Assembly (NCBI GenBank): GCA_049680625.1
Contig: JBAUID010000182.1
Location: 62,001-126,000 of the forward strand
Reading direction: 5' to 3'
Source of the DNA: JAUIAI01 sp049680625
GTDB taxonomy: Bacteria; Pseudomonadota; Gammaproteobacteria; Burkholderiales; Burkholderiaceae_E
DNA length: 64,000 nucleotides
Shown here: positions 42,901-51,392 of the stretch, piece after piece
How positions within the stretch are numbered: position 1 is the stretch's first letter
How the letters are laid out: the number at the start of each line of letters is the position of its first letter
The notes under the pieces: generated by a model
What the model was told of the DNA's origin: nothing
Databases searched by the model: none
Seen by the model: only the letters and a program-made list of their open reading frames with translations
Program-made: the position numbers and the translations under genes

Positions 42901-44058
42901 ATGAACTACGAACTGACCCACCCGGAAATCCGTGAAAGCGTCGCCCGATTATGCGAAGACTTTCCAGGTGAATACTGGCGCAAGTGCGATCGGGAACAAG
43001 CTTACCCAACCGAATTTGTCCAGACCTTGACCGAGTCCGGCTACCTTGGAGCGCTGATCCCCGAAGAGTACGGTGGCTCCGGGCTACCCATCGGCGCGGG
43101 CGCAGCAATTTTGGAAGAAATCCACAGAGCCGGCTGTAATGCGGCCGCTTGCCATGCCCAGATGTACACAATGGGAACCCTGCTTCGACATGGCTCGGAA
43201 GAGCAAAAAAAACAATACCTGCCAAAAATTGCCGACGGCAGCTTACGGCTGCAGGCATTTGGTGTCACGGAACCAACCAGTGGAACAGATACGACCTCGT
43301 TGCGCACCATGGCGGTTCGAAATGGCGATAATTACATCGTAAACGGACAGAAAATATGGACCTCACGTGCCGAACACTCTGACCTGATGATGCTGCTTTG
43401 CCGGACTACTCCAAAAGAAGAGGTGACCAAACGAACCGACGGATTGTCAGTGCTCCTGGTAGATATGCGAGAAGCACTTAACAAGACGCTGACTATCCGC
43501 CCTATTCGAACAATGATGAATCACTCCACAACCGAAGTTTTCTTCGACAACATGGAAGTGCCGGCACAAAATCTGATTGGTGAAGAAGGAAAAGGGTTTC
43601 GCTACATTTTGTCTGGCATGAATGCGGAGCGCATCCTGATCTCAGGTGAGAGCATTGGCGACGCCAAGTGGTTTATTAAGAAAGCAGCCGACTATTCAAA
43701 CGACCGCACTGTATTTGGCCGCCCAATTGGCAAAAACCAGGGAATTCAGTTTCCCATCGCACGCGCTTATGCCCAGATGCGCGCCGCCGAGTTAACCCTG
43801 CACGAAGCGATCCGCAAATATGAAGCCGGGGGAAACCCGGGAGAAGAAGCTAATATAGCCAAAATGCTGACCGCTGAGGCCGCCTGGGCGGCCGGTGAGG
43901 CCTGTATTCAGACCCATGGGGGATTTGGCTTTGCTGAAGAATACGACATCGAGCGAAAGTATCGCGAGGCACGTTTGTACCAGGTTGCGCCAATTTCAAC
44001 AAATCTGATTCTAAGCTTTGTTGCCGAGCACGTGCTTGGCATGCCGCGCTCATACTAA
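42901..44058 (+). CDS. Acyl-CoA dehydrogenase (FAD), subgroup lacking the canonical C-terminal Glu
   Basis: A 385-residue acyl-CoA dehydrogenase. The family motifs are LRLQAFGVTEPTSGTDT, GQKIWTSRAEHSD, TVFGRPIGKNQGIQF and QTHGGFGFAEEYDIERKYREARL. The position of the catalytic Glu found in medium/short-chain enzymes (YEGT) reads VAPIST here, so the base is elsewhere or the reaction differs; this VAPIST variant is common in a subgroup of catabolic acyl-CoA dehydrogenases. It is the third gene of the hydratase/CoA-transferase operon. It ends 30 bases before a bidirectional hairpin terminator. Confidence 0.9.
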   Translation: MNYELTHPEIRESVARLCEDFPGEYWRKCDREQAYPTEFVQTLTESGYLGALIPEEYGGSGLPIGAGAAILEEIHRAGCNAAACHAQMYTMGTLLRHGSEEQKKQYLPKIADGSLRLQAFGVTEPTSGTDTTSLRTMAVRNGDNYIVNGQKIWTSRAEHSDLMMLLCRTTPKEEVTKRTDGLSVLLVDMREALNKTLTIRPIRTMMNHSTTEVFFDNMEVPAQNLIGEEGKGFRYILSGMNAERILISGESIGDAKWFIKKAADYSNDRTVFGRPIGKNQGIQFPIARAYAQMRAAELTLHEAIRKYEAGGNPGEEANIAKMLTAEAAWAAGEACIQTHGGFGFAEEYDIERKYREARLYQVAPISTNLILSFVAEHVLGMPRSY

Positions 44059-44088
44059 AACGCATCAGTATTCGATGCGTCACCAATT

Positions 44089-44117
44089 GGATAAGTCACC
44101 GGGACGGTGGCTTATCC
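44089..44117 (+). terminator. Hairpin terminator between convergent genes
   Basis: A 12-base stem (GGATAAGTCACC with GGTGGCTTATCC, one T-G wobble) around the loop GGGAC lies between the convergent acyl-CoA dehydrogenase and the exported unknown gene, whose stop codon is inside the stem. It is followed by AGTTTTC on the plus strand, a weak T-run, so termination of the plus-strand operon is most likely; it may also act on the other strand. Confidence 0.75.
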
Positions 44118-45238
44118 AGTTTTCGCCAGTTATAGAGCGAGTCAATCGAATCATTCGGGTTAAACAAGGGGTTGTTTGAGCCAATATAGTCGTCAAAATT
44201 ATTCGTGAAGTAATAAGTGTTACTACTCGGCATCTTGACTTCATTGCCATCAAACGGATTGATATATTTTTCGACCTCAAGGGTTGCATCAATCATCTTG
44301 CTGTGAATCCGGTCAGTGCCAGCCGAGCGCGATTTATAAGCGGACATCATTTGATCATTTACCGAGCTGAGCGCATTGCTAGTGATATTGGCAATTTCAG
44401 CAGCAGATTTCAGTGCCTGCATTCTCTGCTTTGACAATTGAATATTCAATCGCGCCAAAGCCGTCTCGAAGGCAGGAGCTGGCTGTCCGGTACTGATAAC
44501 AAGATCGATAAGTTTTGAAACCTGGTCGAGATTACCCTTCTTGCCTTCACCACCAAAAAAATCGAGCGACCATTGAGTCACCGGGCCCGACTGGTGAATT
44601 GTCTGGATAATTTTCAACAAGCCTTGAGAATCCGGATTCTTGTTTGACCGGGTTGTTACAGCGACAACGTTAACAGTTAAACCCTGAAGTTCCCCACCCA
44701 TCATTTTTTTGATACGACCCCGCAGTTGGTCTGCAATCGGGTCGTTGATAACCCGGGTCACCGAATAGCCACCCTGGCGAGCCATTGTCGCAATTTGTGT
44801 CTTGGCGAATTTAGTAAGATCAACCGGTTTCGGATTGTTGGCAAGCGTCTGCGAATACCAGCTTTTGGTTTGAGGATCGACAAAACCGTACATCATTTTT
44901 TCGTGTTGCATTGCCTGCAGCGGGATTTGAACCATTACATCGTCTGATTTAAAAAGCTCGCTCGGAAGACTCAGCAGTTGTATGCCCGACTTCGGATGAG
45001 TTGCCTTGAAAATTGATGACGAGAAAACCACGCCAGAAACATTCTGTTTTAACTGCGAATCACAGGTCGCCTGCCACCCCGGGGGCAGCATAAACGCTGA
45101 GGCAAGCATTCGAGGTTGCGGATGCCAGCAAGTCACCAAAGTCATTTCCTGGCGCCCATACGCGACACCCGGCAATGAAACTTGCAACAGAAAAACCGAA
45201 GTCAGCGTAGCAAGGAGCGATATGAGCGAGCGATTCAT
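44096..45238 (-). CDS. Exported protein of unknown function
   Basis: 380 residues from the ATG at 45238, chosen because it gives a signal peptide (LISLLATLTSVFLLQVSLPGVAYG); in-frame codons upstream extend to 45394. I do not recognise a named domain. The segment RQEMTLVTCWHPQPRMLASAFMLPPGWQATCD and the C-terminal EKYINPFDGNEVKMPSSNTYYFTNNFDDYIGSNNP have the look of a conserved periplasmic family ending in an asparagine-rich beta-strand region, and a central helical part (about 270-320) follows. It is convergent with acyl-CoA dehydrogenase and divergent from an HDOD protein (gap of about 296 bases with no feature I can name). Confidence 0.55.
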   Translation of the reverse strand: MNRSLISLLATLTSVFLLQVSLPGVAYGRQEMTLVTCWHPQPRMLASAFMLPPGWQATCDSQLKQNVSGVVFSSSIFKATHPKSGIQLLSLPSELFKSDDVMVQIPLQAMQHEKMMYGFVDPQTKSWYSQTLANNPKPVDLTKFAKTQIATMARQGGYSVTRVINDPIADQLRGRIKKMMGGELQGLTVNVVAVTTRSNKNPDSQGLLKIIQTIHQSGPVTQWSLDFFGGEGKKGNLDQVSKLIDLVISTGQPAPAFETALARLNIQLSKQRMQALKSAAEIANITSNALSSVNDQMMSAYKSRSAGTDRIHSKMIDATLEVEKYINPFDGNEVKMPSSNTYYFTNNFDDYIGSNNPLFNPNDSIDSLYNWRKLDKPPSR

Positions 45239-45534
45239 TGGATATAAGCTGAAAAGAAATGACTTTTGATTATCTGTCTGATTTTGAACGGTATTCAATA
45301 ACCCGTACTGAGTATTCTTTTGAGCCGAAAACCCTATGTTGGGCAAACTCATTTCGGACAAGGTCAGACCCAAATCGTTTTTCATGTGAGCCAATCCGCT
45401 GGTAGCTAATTTTTCAGCGATAGCCGGTATTTTCCTTGGCGATGCGCTAATTACCGGGGTTTAACACCCAAATTGATCCGTTCTTTTTGCTCGTTCAGTT
45501 TTATCCTTCTCAGATCATTTCAACGGGCCTGTAT

Positions 45535-46719
45535 ATGAGTATTTTCGCTAATCACCTTCTGTCGTATTCCCCAGTGGTCAATTCCAAAAAGCTGACGACC
45601 GCAACGCGCCTGAGTGTTTTGCGGATCGACAATCAACCATGTAACGTATCTACCGTATATCAGGAAATTGCAACCGCCTGTGTTGACTGCCCCGATACAA
45701 TATTGCTGAGCATCGATTACAACGAACCCAGTGACGTGTTGTGGGCTTTGGGATCATCTGAACGACTCTGGCTCGAAGTACCCGGGTCAATTCTCGAATC
45801 TGCAGATGGTCGGGAATGGGTCAACGGCCTGGCCCGCCATGGTTTCAAACTGGTGCTGAGAAACTACCCAGGCCAACCGGCATCACCGGATGTGCTATCA
45901 CACTTTCAGTTCGCAATTGTCGACACCACCCAGGATCGTCGCAACGAAGCCGGTGAGGCAAGTCCGGAGCAACGGCAAATCTCCACGGCAATCAGCGGCA
46001 TTACCACTATCGCCGACATGGAGAGGGCATTTACGTCCGGCGCAACGTCAATTATCGGCTGGCCACTGGACGATGCACTGGACAGGGGCAAACCACCGGG
46101 CAGTGCGTCGAGCTTCACAGCAGTCTCACGCTTGTTGTCACTGATAAATAGTGGCGGGTCTGCAGATGATATGGAGAATGTGCTCGCGACCGACCCGACG
46201 CTTGCTTTTCGATTGTTCCGGTATCTGAACTCCCCCGCCTTCGGGCTGACAGTTGAAATCCGCTCTTTTGAGCATGCAATGATGATGCTCGGGCAGAAAC
46301 GCATGAAGAAATGGCTGTCACTTCTGTTGGCAACCGCATCGCCAGACCCAAACCTCAATACGTTAATGTTTGCTTCAGTTCGACGTGGTTTCCTAATGGA
46401 AAAACTTGTTAGTGAATTTCACGAAAAGCAGGTTCAGGATGAGGCTTTCATCATTGGTGTTTTTTCAATGCTGGATAAACTCTTCTGTGAACCTTTTGAA
46501 AAACTGTTTGAGCGGCTTCAGATTTCCGACAGTGTTTACGAAGCACTGGTTTCGGGAACGGGACCATCGATGCCATATCTTAATCTGGCAACCGCACTGG
46601 AACACTCACCGGACCAAATTAGTGAGGCTCAGGACAATGCGTTTATTACTCCGAGCAGCTGCAATACGATGTTATTGAGCACATTAACGGAAGCAGCCCA
46701 GGCTCAACAGGCAACCTGA
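45535..46719 (+). CDS. HDOD-domain signalling protein with degenerate EAL-like N-terminus
   Basis: 394 residues from the ATG at 45535; the TTG at 45487 is less likely. The C-terminal half carries an HDOD domain (about 195-340), with DPTLAFRLFRYLNSPAFGLTVEIRSFEHAMMMLGQKRMKKWLSLLL, close to that of YuxH-like proteins. The N-terminal 190 residues resemble a decayed EAL domain without the catalytic EAL/DDFGTG signature. HDOD proteins are non-enzymatic signalling modules linked to c-di-GMP, motility and stress regulation. It is a single gene facing the EamA gene. Confidence 0.82.
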   Translation: MSIFANHLLSYSPVVNSKKLTTATRLSVLRIDNQPCNVSTVYQEIATACVDCPDTILLSIDYNEPSDVLWALGSSERLWLEVPGSILESADGREWVNGLARHGFKLVLRNYPGQPASPDVLSHFQFAIVDTTQDRRNEAGEASPEQRQISTAISGITTIADMERAFTSGATSIIGWPLDDALDRGKPPGSASSFTAVSRLLSLINSGGSADDMENVLATDPTLAFRLFRYLNSPAFGLTVEIRSFEHAMMMLGQKRMKKWLSLLLATASPDPNLNTLMFASVRRGFLMEKLVSEFHEKQVQDEAFIIGVFSMLDKLFCEPFEKLFERLQISDSVYEALVSGTGPSMPYLNLATALEHSPDQISEAQDNAFITPSSCNTMLLSTLTEAAQAQQAT

Positions 46720-46748
46720 CCGGAGAATCATCAAGGCCCCTCACCGGT

Positions 46749-47666
46749 CTAAGCAGATTTACTTCGACTGGTTTTGCTGCGGCTGACTTGAACAACAAGA
46801 ATAGAAACCATAATAATGGCCACCCCGATAAAGTCAGTTAACGATAGCGGTTCACCCAGGAAAACAGCGGCGATTGCAACCCCAAAGAACGGATTCAAAA
46901 AGTGAAAGGCAGCCGCCCTGGTTGGACCGATTCGGCCCAACATTACGAACCAGATCAAAGTTGCCAGTAAACCCGGCATCAGGGTTGTCCAGGCAAATGC
47001 CATAACAAGCGAGGCGGTCCAGTTCACGGACCATGTTTCAAACAAGTAGGAAAACGGCAGGGTTGTCAGCGACCCGACCAGCATTTGCAACCCGACAATC
47101 ATCAGCAGGTTCGGATTCCCAGCAAAGCTGCTGCCAACCAGCAAGGTGGCACCAGCCAATGCAAGAACGCCGATAAACGTAACGATAATCCCGCTGAGAT
47201 CTGCGCCCCCCTCCAGGCGTGTAACCATAATCAAAACTACCCCGGCCAGACCCAAGAGTAGCCCGGCAACCCCCGGCACTGAAGTCGGTTCTCCCATAAA
47301 CAGCCAATGCGCTCCGGCAACCAATAGCGGCAACATGCTGGCGATAATCACCACAATGCTGACATCTACCCATTGAACCGCAAGGAAGCAAAACCCAAGG
47401 TAGATAGTGTTCTGGAAAAACCCTAAAACAAGAATTGCCAGCCAATGACGTCGCGAAAAAGCCATTCGCTGACCAAGCGCAAAAGCAACCGCTACCCCAA
47501 TTGTGCCAGCGATTAAAAAACGCAGCACAAGAGACAAAAACGGTGGCGCATCAATGACAATATAGCGAGCGGTGGTAAAGGCGCTTGACCATAGAGCCGA
47601 GAAACATATTCCCAGCAAAATGATTTGCAAGCTCAAACTGCCGTGCTTGGCAGATGGACTATGCAC
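46749..47666 (-). CDS. EamA family (DMT superfamily) transporter
   Basis: A 305-residue inner-membrane protein with about ten hydrophobic segments and two EamA repeats (LGICFSALWSSAFTTARYIVI; GVLALAGATLLVGSSFAG). Such drug/metabolite transporters export amino acids, nucleosides or metabolites, and the substrate is unknown here. It follows the CMD gene by 23 bases on the minus strand and is the last gene of the Ada-AlkA operon. A second EamA gene in the operon (48338) shares only the family fold. Confidence 0.88.
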   Translation of the reverse strand: MHSPSAKHGSLSLQIILLGICFSALWSSAFTTARYIVIDAPPFLSLVLRFLIAGTIGVAVAFALGQRMAFSRRHWLAILVLGFFQNTIYLGFCFLAVQWVDVSIVVIIASMLPLLVAGAHWLFMGEPTSVPGVAGLLLGLAGVVLIMVTRLEGGADLSGIIVTFIGVLALAGATLLVGSSFAGNPNLLMIVGLQMLVGSLTTLPFSYLFETWSVNWTASLVMAFAWTTLMPGLLATLIWFVMLGRIGPTRAAAFHFLNPFFGVAIAAVFLGEPLSLTDFIGVAIIMVSILVVQVSRSKTSRSKSA

Positions 47667-47689
47667 TGGTTTTTTTGTTAATCAATTGG

Positions 47690-48250
47690 TTATTCAATTG
47701 GTTTTTGATCTGGTAAAACACAAAGGCCTTGTGATTCAACCTGAAGCGGGACGTTGAATTTACTGCGAAAATTTTCCATCGCAATGCCTGCCGTCAGTTC
47801 GACTATCTGCGATTCACTAAAATGTTGTTTCAAGTCGCCAAAGAACACATCGTCAACCACCTGTCCGGTAATTGTCATGCGCTCACCATACTCGATGGCA
47901 ACGCGTTCAGCCGCTGAGAACACTTCGCTGTCCCGCCAGTTCGCCAGGGCTTTGATCTTTGCTTCGCCGTTTTCACCTTCGATCGCACGGACCGAATTAA
48001 TGTCCACTCAGAATGGGCATCCGTTAATACTGGCCACCCTCACATGTACAAGAGCGTGCAAAGAGGCCGGCACCAGGCCGGAGGCTGGAAATGACGCGTA
48101 AAACTGCTTGGCAGCTTTTAGAATCGGCGGACAGTGAGCCAAAACCCGGGTTGGATTGAGCAAACCGCCGTATTGGCTGCATTCAGCTTCGAACAGTGGC
48201 TTCAGGATAGGGTCTTCATTGTGCTGCGTGACTTCGCTGACTCGTGGCAT
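47690..48250 (-). CDS. CMD/AhpD-like selenoprotein (CxxU), 186 residues with an in-frame TGA read as Sec
   Basis: The frame from the ATG at 48250 (GAGG six bases upstream) is open to a TGA at 48010-48008 and then on, in the same frame, to a TAA at 47690-47692, giving 80 residues, Sec, then 105 residues. It is a carboxymuconolactone decarboxylase/AhpD-like protein with HALVHVRVASINGCPFUVDINS; the family has CxxC here and the Sec replaces the second Cys. Everything after the TGA keeps the family pattern (WRDSEVFSAAERVAIEYGERMT, HFSESQIVELTAGIAMEN). A hairpin just downstream fits the SECIS rules. Such proteins act as thiol peroxidases or disulfide reductases in the cytoplasm. The gene lies in the alkylation-repair operon. 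A nonsense mutation cannot be excluded from sequence alone, but the position and hairpin argue against it. Confidence 0.85.
47978..47996 (-). promoter_or_regulatory. Candidate bacterial SECIS element
   Basis: On the minus strand, starting 11 nt after the TGA, the RNA reads UUCGGUC-CGUGC-GAUCGAA. The two seven-base arms pair fully (one G-U), and the loop CGUGC begins 18 nt after the UGA and has G at its second position. The bacterial rule set asks for an apical loop 16-37 nt downstream of UGA with a G in the first two loop bases. Both conditions are met. Seen: pairing and distance; inferred: SelB binding. Confidence 0.75.
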
Positions 48251-48337
48251 GGGTGCCTCGCTTGTATTACGACCAGATGGCTCGGTATTGTGTCATTTGT
48301 GGTGTCAATAATGCTGCTTGTGAACTGCTTCCGCATA

Positions 48338-49213
48338 TTATTTCGGCTTGATAATCTGAATTGTCAGCGCACAGCCCAGGATAATGACAACAGCACTGAG
48401 AATCATGGTCAGGTCAACTGTCTCATCCAGAAACAACCAACCGGAAAACATACTAAAGACCGGGATGGCAAAAGTCACCGTAATTGCCCGCGACGGCCCA
48501 ATATTTTTGATCAGGCGAAAGTACAAAATATAGGCAATACCCGTGCTGAACACACCGAGGGCTAAGATACACAGCCAGGCCGATATGCCGGGATTGCTCT
48601 CAGGCCACATGGCAACCCCAGGAATCAGCAGTATGACCGCGGCACCAATTTGACTACCTGTCGCATTGGCGAGAGCGTTTTCATTTGACAGGTACTTCCT
48701 GGCGAAATTTGCCGCAACTCCGTATGACAAGGTAGCCATTAAGGCCGAAAAAACCGCAAGGGCAAGCGACTTTTGGTCTGACACCGTTGCCAGCGAACTG
48801 CCGTTAACGAGGGCCGCAACCCCTGAAATGCCAACCAACATGCCGACCAGTTGCCATCCGGTCAGCCGCTCTCGCAACCAGAAATAAGCAACAACTGCAC
48901 CCCAGAACGGCGCAGTTGCATTTAGCGTCGACAATGCACCGGCGGTCAGACTCAGCGCCGAAAATGCCAGTAGAACAAAAGGAATTGCCGAGTTAATGAC
49001 CCCAACAAAGCCCGACCGGGTAATTGTCTGGCGTAAGTCCGATATGGTGCCGCTTATGGCCAGGATTGGTAATAAGGTTAACGCGCCAATTCCGCATCGC
49101 AGTAACATCAGGCTAACCGGCCCGAACTCTGGCACGGCAATTCTCATGAACAAAAAAGAGGCGCCCCACAATATCGAAAGCAACACAAAATCGACAATAT
49201 CCCGGAGTCGCAT
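48338..49213 (-). CDS. EamA family (DMT superfamily) transporter
   Basis: A 291-residue inner-membrane transporter with about ten hydrophobic segments and two EamA repeats (LLSILWGASFLFMRIAVPEFGP; ALGVFSTGIAYILYFRLIKNIGP). Its start lies two bases after the Ogt stop, so it is translated with the repair gene. The exported substrate is unknown; EamA members often handle amino acids or toxic metabolites. An 87-base spacer then leads to the CMD selenoprotein gene. Confidence 0.88.
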   Translation of the reverse strand: MRLRDIVDFVLLSILWGASFLFMRIAVPEFGPVSLMLLRCGIGALTLLPILAISGTISDLRQTITRSGFVGVINSAIPFVLLAFSALSLTAGALSTLNATAPFWGAVVAYFWLRERLTGWQLVGMLVGISGVAALVNGSSLATVSDQKSLALAVFSALMATLSYGVAANFARKYLSNENALANATGSQIGAAVILLIPGVAMWPESNPGISAWLCILALGVFSTGIAYILYFRLIKNIGPSRAITVTFAIPVFSMFSGWLFLDETVDLTMILSAVVIILGCALTIQIIKPK

Positions 49214-49215
49214 CT

Positions 49216-49743
49216 TCAGGCCGGTTGCCGGGGGGAGAACAAACTTGCATGGGCAAGTTCCATCTTCAGGAGGCTTTCTTTTCTTTCAATGCCACCGGCG
49301 TAGCCAGTCAGTGAACCATTTGACCCAACCACCCGGTGGCAGGGAACAATTATTGAAACTGGGTTTCGTCCAACCGCTGCGGCCGCGGCGCGAATCGCGC
49401 GCGGCTTGCCAATTCGGATTGCGAGCTCGCGATAAGTAATTGTTTCTCCGCCTGGAATGTTGCTTAGTTCGCGCCAGACTATTTGTTGAAACGGGGTACC
49501 GGGTAACACCAAGGGCAAATCCGGCGACAACTGGGGATGTTTAAAGTAAGCCGCCAGCCTGGTTGCAACCTGCATAAGGAACATATTGTCGTCAGCCCTG
49601 GCCCATCGGACATTTGTGTCTGACTGATACGGCTCGCCGTCATACTTCTGGCCAACAAACCACAGGCCACATAATAGGTCGCCCCGGGCGGCAATGCGAA
49701 TGGCACCGAGTGGCGAATCGATTTTGCTGAAAACTATATCCAT
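49216..49743 (-). CDS. ogt: Methylated-DNA-protein-cysteine methyltransferase
   Basis: A 175-residue suicide DNA-repair protein that takes the methyl group from O6-methylguanine. The acceptor Cys is C135 in IIVPCHRVVGSNGSLTGYAGG, followed by the helix RKESLLKME. The recognition helix is YRELAIRIGKPRAIRAAAAAVGRNPV with the Arg finger. Length is normal for Ogt. It follows the Ada-AlkA-type gene by 20 bases and forms with it an adaptive alkylation-response operon. Confidence 0.95.
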   Translation of the reverse strand: MDIVFSKIDSPLGAIRIAARGDLLCGLWFVGQKYDGEPYQSDTNVRWARADDNMFLMQVATRLAAYFKHPQLSPDLPLVLPGTPFQQIVWRELSNIPGGETITYRELAIRIGKPRAIRAAAAAVGRNPVSIIVPCHRVVGSNGSLTGYAGGIERKESLLKMELAHASLFSPRQPA

Positions 49744-49763
49744 TGTTCATCCGTCGATAGTGG

Positions 49764-51281
49764 TTAGTGCAGAGATGCCCACAGGTGCATGACCCCGTAA
49801 GCACGCCACGGTCGCCAAGGTTGAGCAAGATGGCGGGCCTGACTGGCTGTCTTAACGCTAAGGGCTTTCATCACACCGTAGTCAGCCGCAGGAAAAGCAT
49901 CTGGCCAGCGCAATGCCCGCATGGCAATGTATTGGGCTGTCCAGTCACCAATCCCCGAAATCTGGTTAAGTTGCGCCATTGTCTTCTCTACTGACGCACG
50001 ACCAGATAAATCGAGTTGCTCATTCCTGATGCTTTTTGCAAGCTGTCGAATGGTTTGAGCGCGCCGGGATATGATGCCCAACTCGGCGATACTGGACAGG
50101 TGGGCTCCAGCGATTCGGCTTGGGTGGGGAAAGCTATGGGTTAGAAATTGGTGATCATTAGTCGAAATTTTTTCACCGAATCGAAGCACAAAACGCTGCG
50201 CCAGGGTACGGGCAGCCTTAACAGTTATTTGCTGGCCCAATACCGCCCTTACCGCAATCTCAAAACCGCTGGCCGAGCCTGGCACTCGGAGTCCGGGATG
50301 TTTTTCTCCAAGCGCACCCAGCACGGGAAGATAGGTTTGCGGGTCCGCATCAAGGTCAAACAACTGCCGCACCAACCGAAAAACCGGCCCAACAGCCAGT
50401 GCCAGTGATGGACTGATGTCAAGCTCCAGTTGACCGGCTTGTTTGGCCGACAACTGGATCCAGCCGGTCAACGGGCCTGAAGGTCCGTCGACCCGAACGG
50501 TTCTCTGATAGCTGTTAGCGTCCACAAGCTCAAGGCCGTCGATAGCGCGGGATGCGAAGTACCCACAAATCCAGTCAAAGTCGAAAGGCTCGCGCACCGA
50601 CAAATTAAAACGCAGCAATCCGTCCGGTTCTGGTCGAGCCTGTCGTTTGGAACGCAGTTCTGTCGGGTTCAGCCGGTAGCGATCCCGCATGCTGGCATTA
50701 AGCCGTCTGACACTGCCGAACCCAGCGGCACTGGCGATATCGGTGACTGACATATCAGTATCGGTTAGTAAACGCTTGGCGAGAAGCAATCGTTGAGTCT
50801 GAAGATAATCAACCGGAGTTACGCCAAACTTTGCTTCGAATACGCGGCGCAAATGACGATCCGACACACCAAGTCGGGCAGCAAAGTCCGGAATCTTGTC
50901 ACCCCGATGTAAGCCATCATCAATCAGGCGGGCAGCTGACACAGCAAGCTGCGCGGAGATATCGGTCGACGACCAACCCGGGGCTAATTCTGGCCGGCAT
51001 CGGAGACAGGGTCGAAAACCAGCGGTTTCGGCTGCCGGTGCGCTGCTGAAAAAAGTGCAGTTTTTTTTCTGCGGCAGCCGTACCCGGCACACCGGACGGC
51101 AATAAATGCGGGTGCTGCTTACACCGACAAAAAACTGACCATCAAACCGGGAATCATGCGATGCCAGCGCACGGTAACAGGCGGCCGTGTCAGCAACGAT
51201 GCCTGCGCCACGACCTGGAACCGTAGCCGCATCAGCCCCAGATACGTTGACTCGATCTGGCTTTTTTCGAGTTGTATTCAT
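49764..51281 (-). CDS. Ada-AlkA fusion: methylphosphotriester sensor/AraC regulator plus 3-methyladenine glycosylase
   Basis: A 505-residue fusion. Residues about 30-100 form the Ada zinc domain with the Cys set SSTRIYCRPVCRVR and FRPCLRCRPE, where the first Cys accepts methyl groups from phosphotriesters. Then an AraC-type helix-turn-helix (about 110-205, IPDFAARLGVSDRHLRRVF and VTDIASAAGFGSVRRLN), then an AlkA N-terminal domain and a helix-hairpin-helix glycosylase domain (LNQISGIGDWTAQYIAMRAL with FPAADYG supplying the catalytic Asp). Such AdaA-AlkA fusions act as methylation-activated transcription factors as well as base-excision enzymes. It heads the operon. Confidence 0.93.
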   Translation of the reverse strand: MNTTRKKPDRVNVSGADAATVPGRGAGIVADTAACYRALASHDSRFDGQFFVGVSSTRIYCRPVCRVRLPQKKNCTFFSSAPAAETAGFRPCLRCRPELAPGWSSTDISAQLAVSAARLIDDGLHRGDKIPDFAARLGVSDRHLRRVFEAKFGVTPVDYLQTQRLLLAKRLLTDTDMSVTDIASAAGFGSVRRLNASMRDRYRLNPTELRSKRQARPEPDGLLRFNLSVREPFDFDWICGYFASRAIDGLELVDANSYQRTVRVDGPSGPLTGWIQLSAKQAGQLELDISPSLALAVGPVFRLVRQLFDLDADPQTYLPVLGALGEKHPGLRVPGSASGFEIAVRAVLGQQITVKAARTLAQRFVLRFGEKISTNDHQFLTHSFPHPSRIAGAHLSSIAELGIISRRAQTIRQLAKSIRNEQLDLSGRASVEKTMAQLNQISGIGDWTAQYIAMRALRWPDAFPAADYGVMKALSVKTASQARHLAQPWRPWRAYGVMHLWASLH

Positions 51282-51392
51282 GACCGCATTATGCGGCCCG
51301 GTTCAACTTAATGCTGGCCGTTTTCGGACATGGTCTCAGAACTTGAAATTCGAACCGTCCCCAAGATCATAAGCCTGTGATTCTGACAATCG

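Noticed and set aside
46718..46749. GACCGG/CCGGTC pair between the convergent HDOD and EamA genes as terminator
   Set aside because: Six-base arms with a loop of about 20 bases and no T-rich tail; too weak to call.
47690..48007. Reading the downstream part of the CMD gene as a separate gene starting at GTG 48007
   Set aside because: It starts at the residue right after the TGA, has no ribosome site, and is the C-terminal half of one family domain, so it is better read as the Sec-containing second part of one protein.
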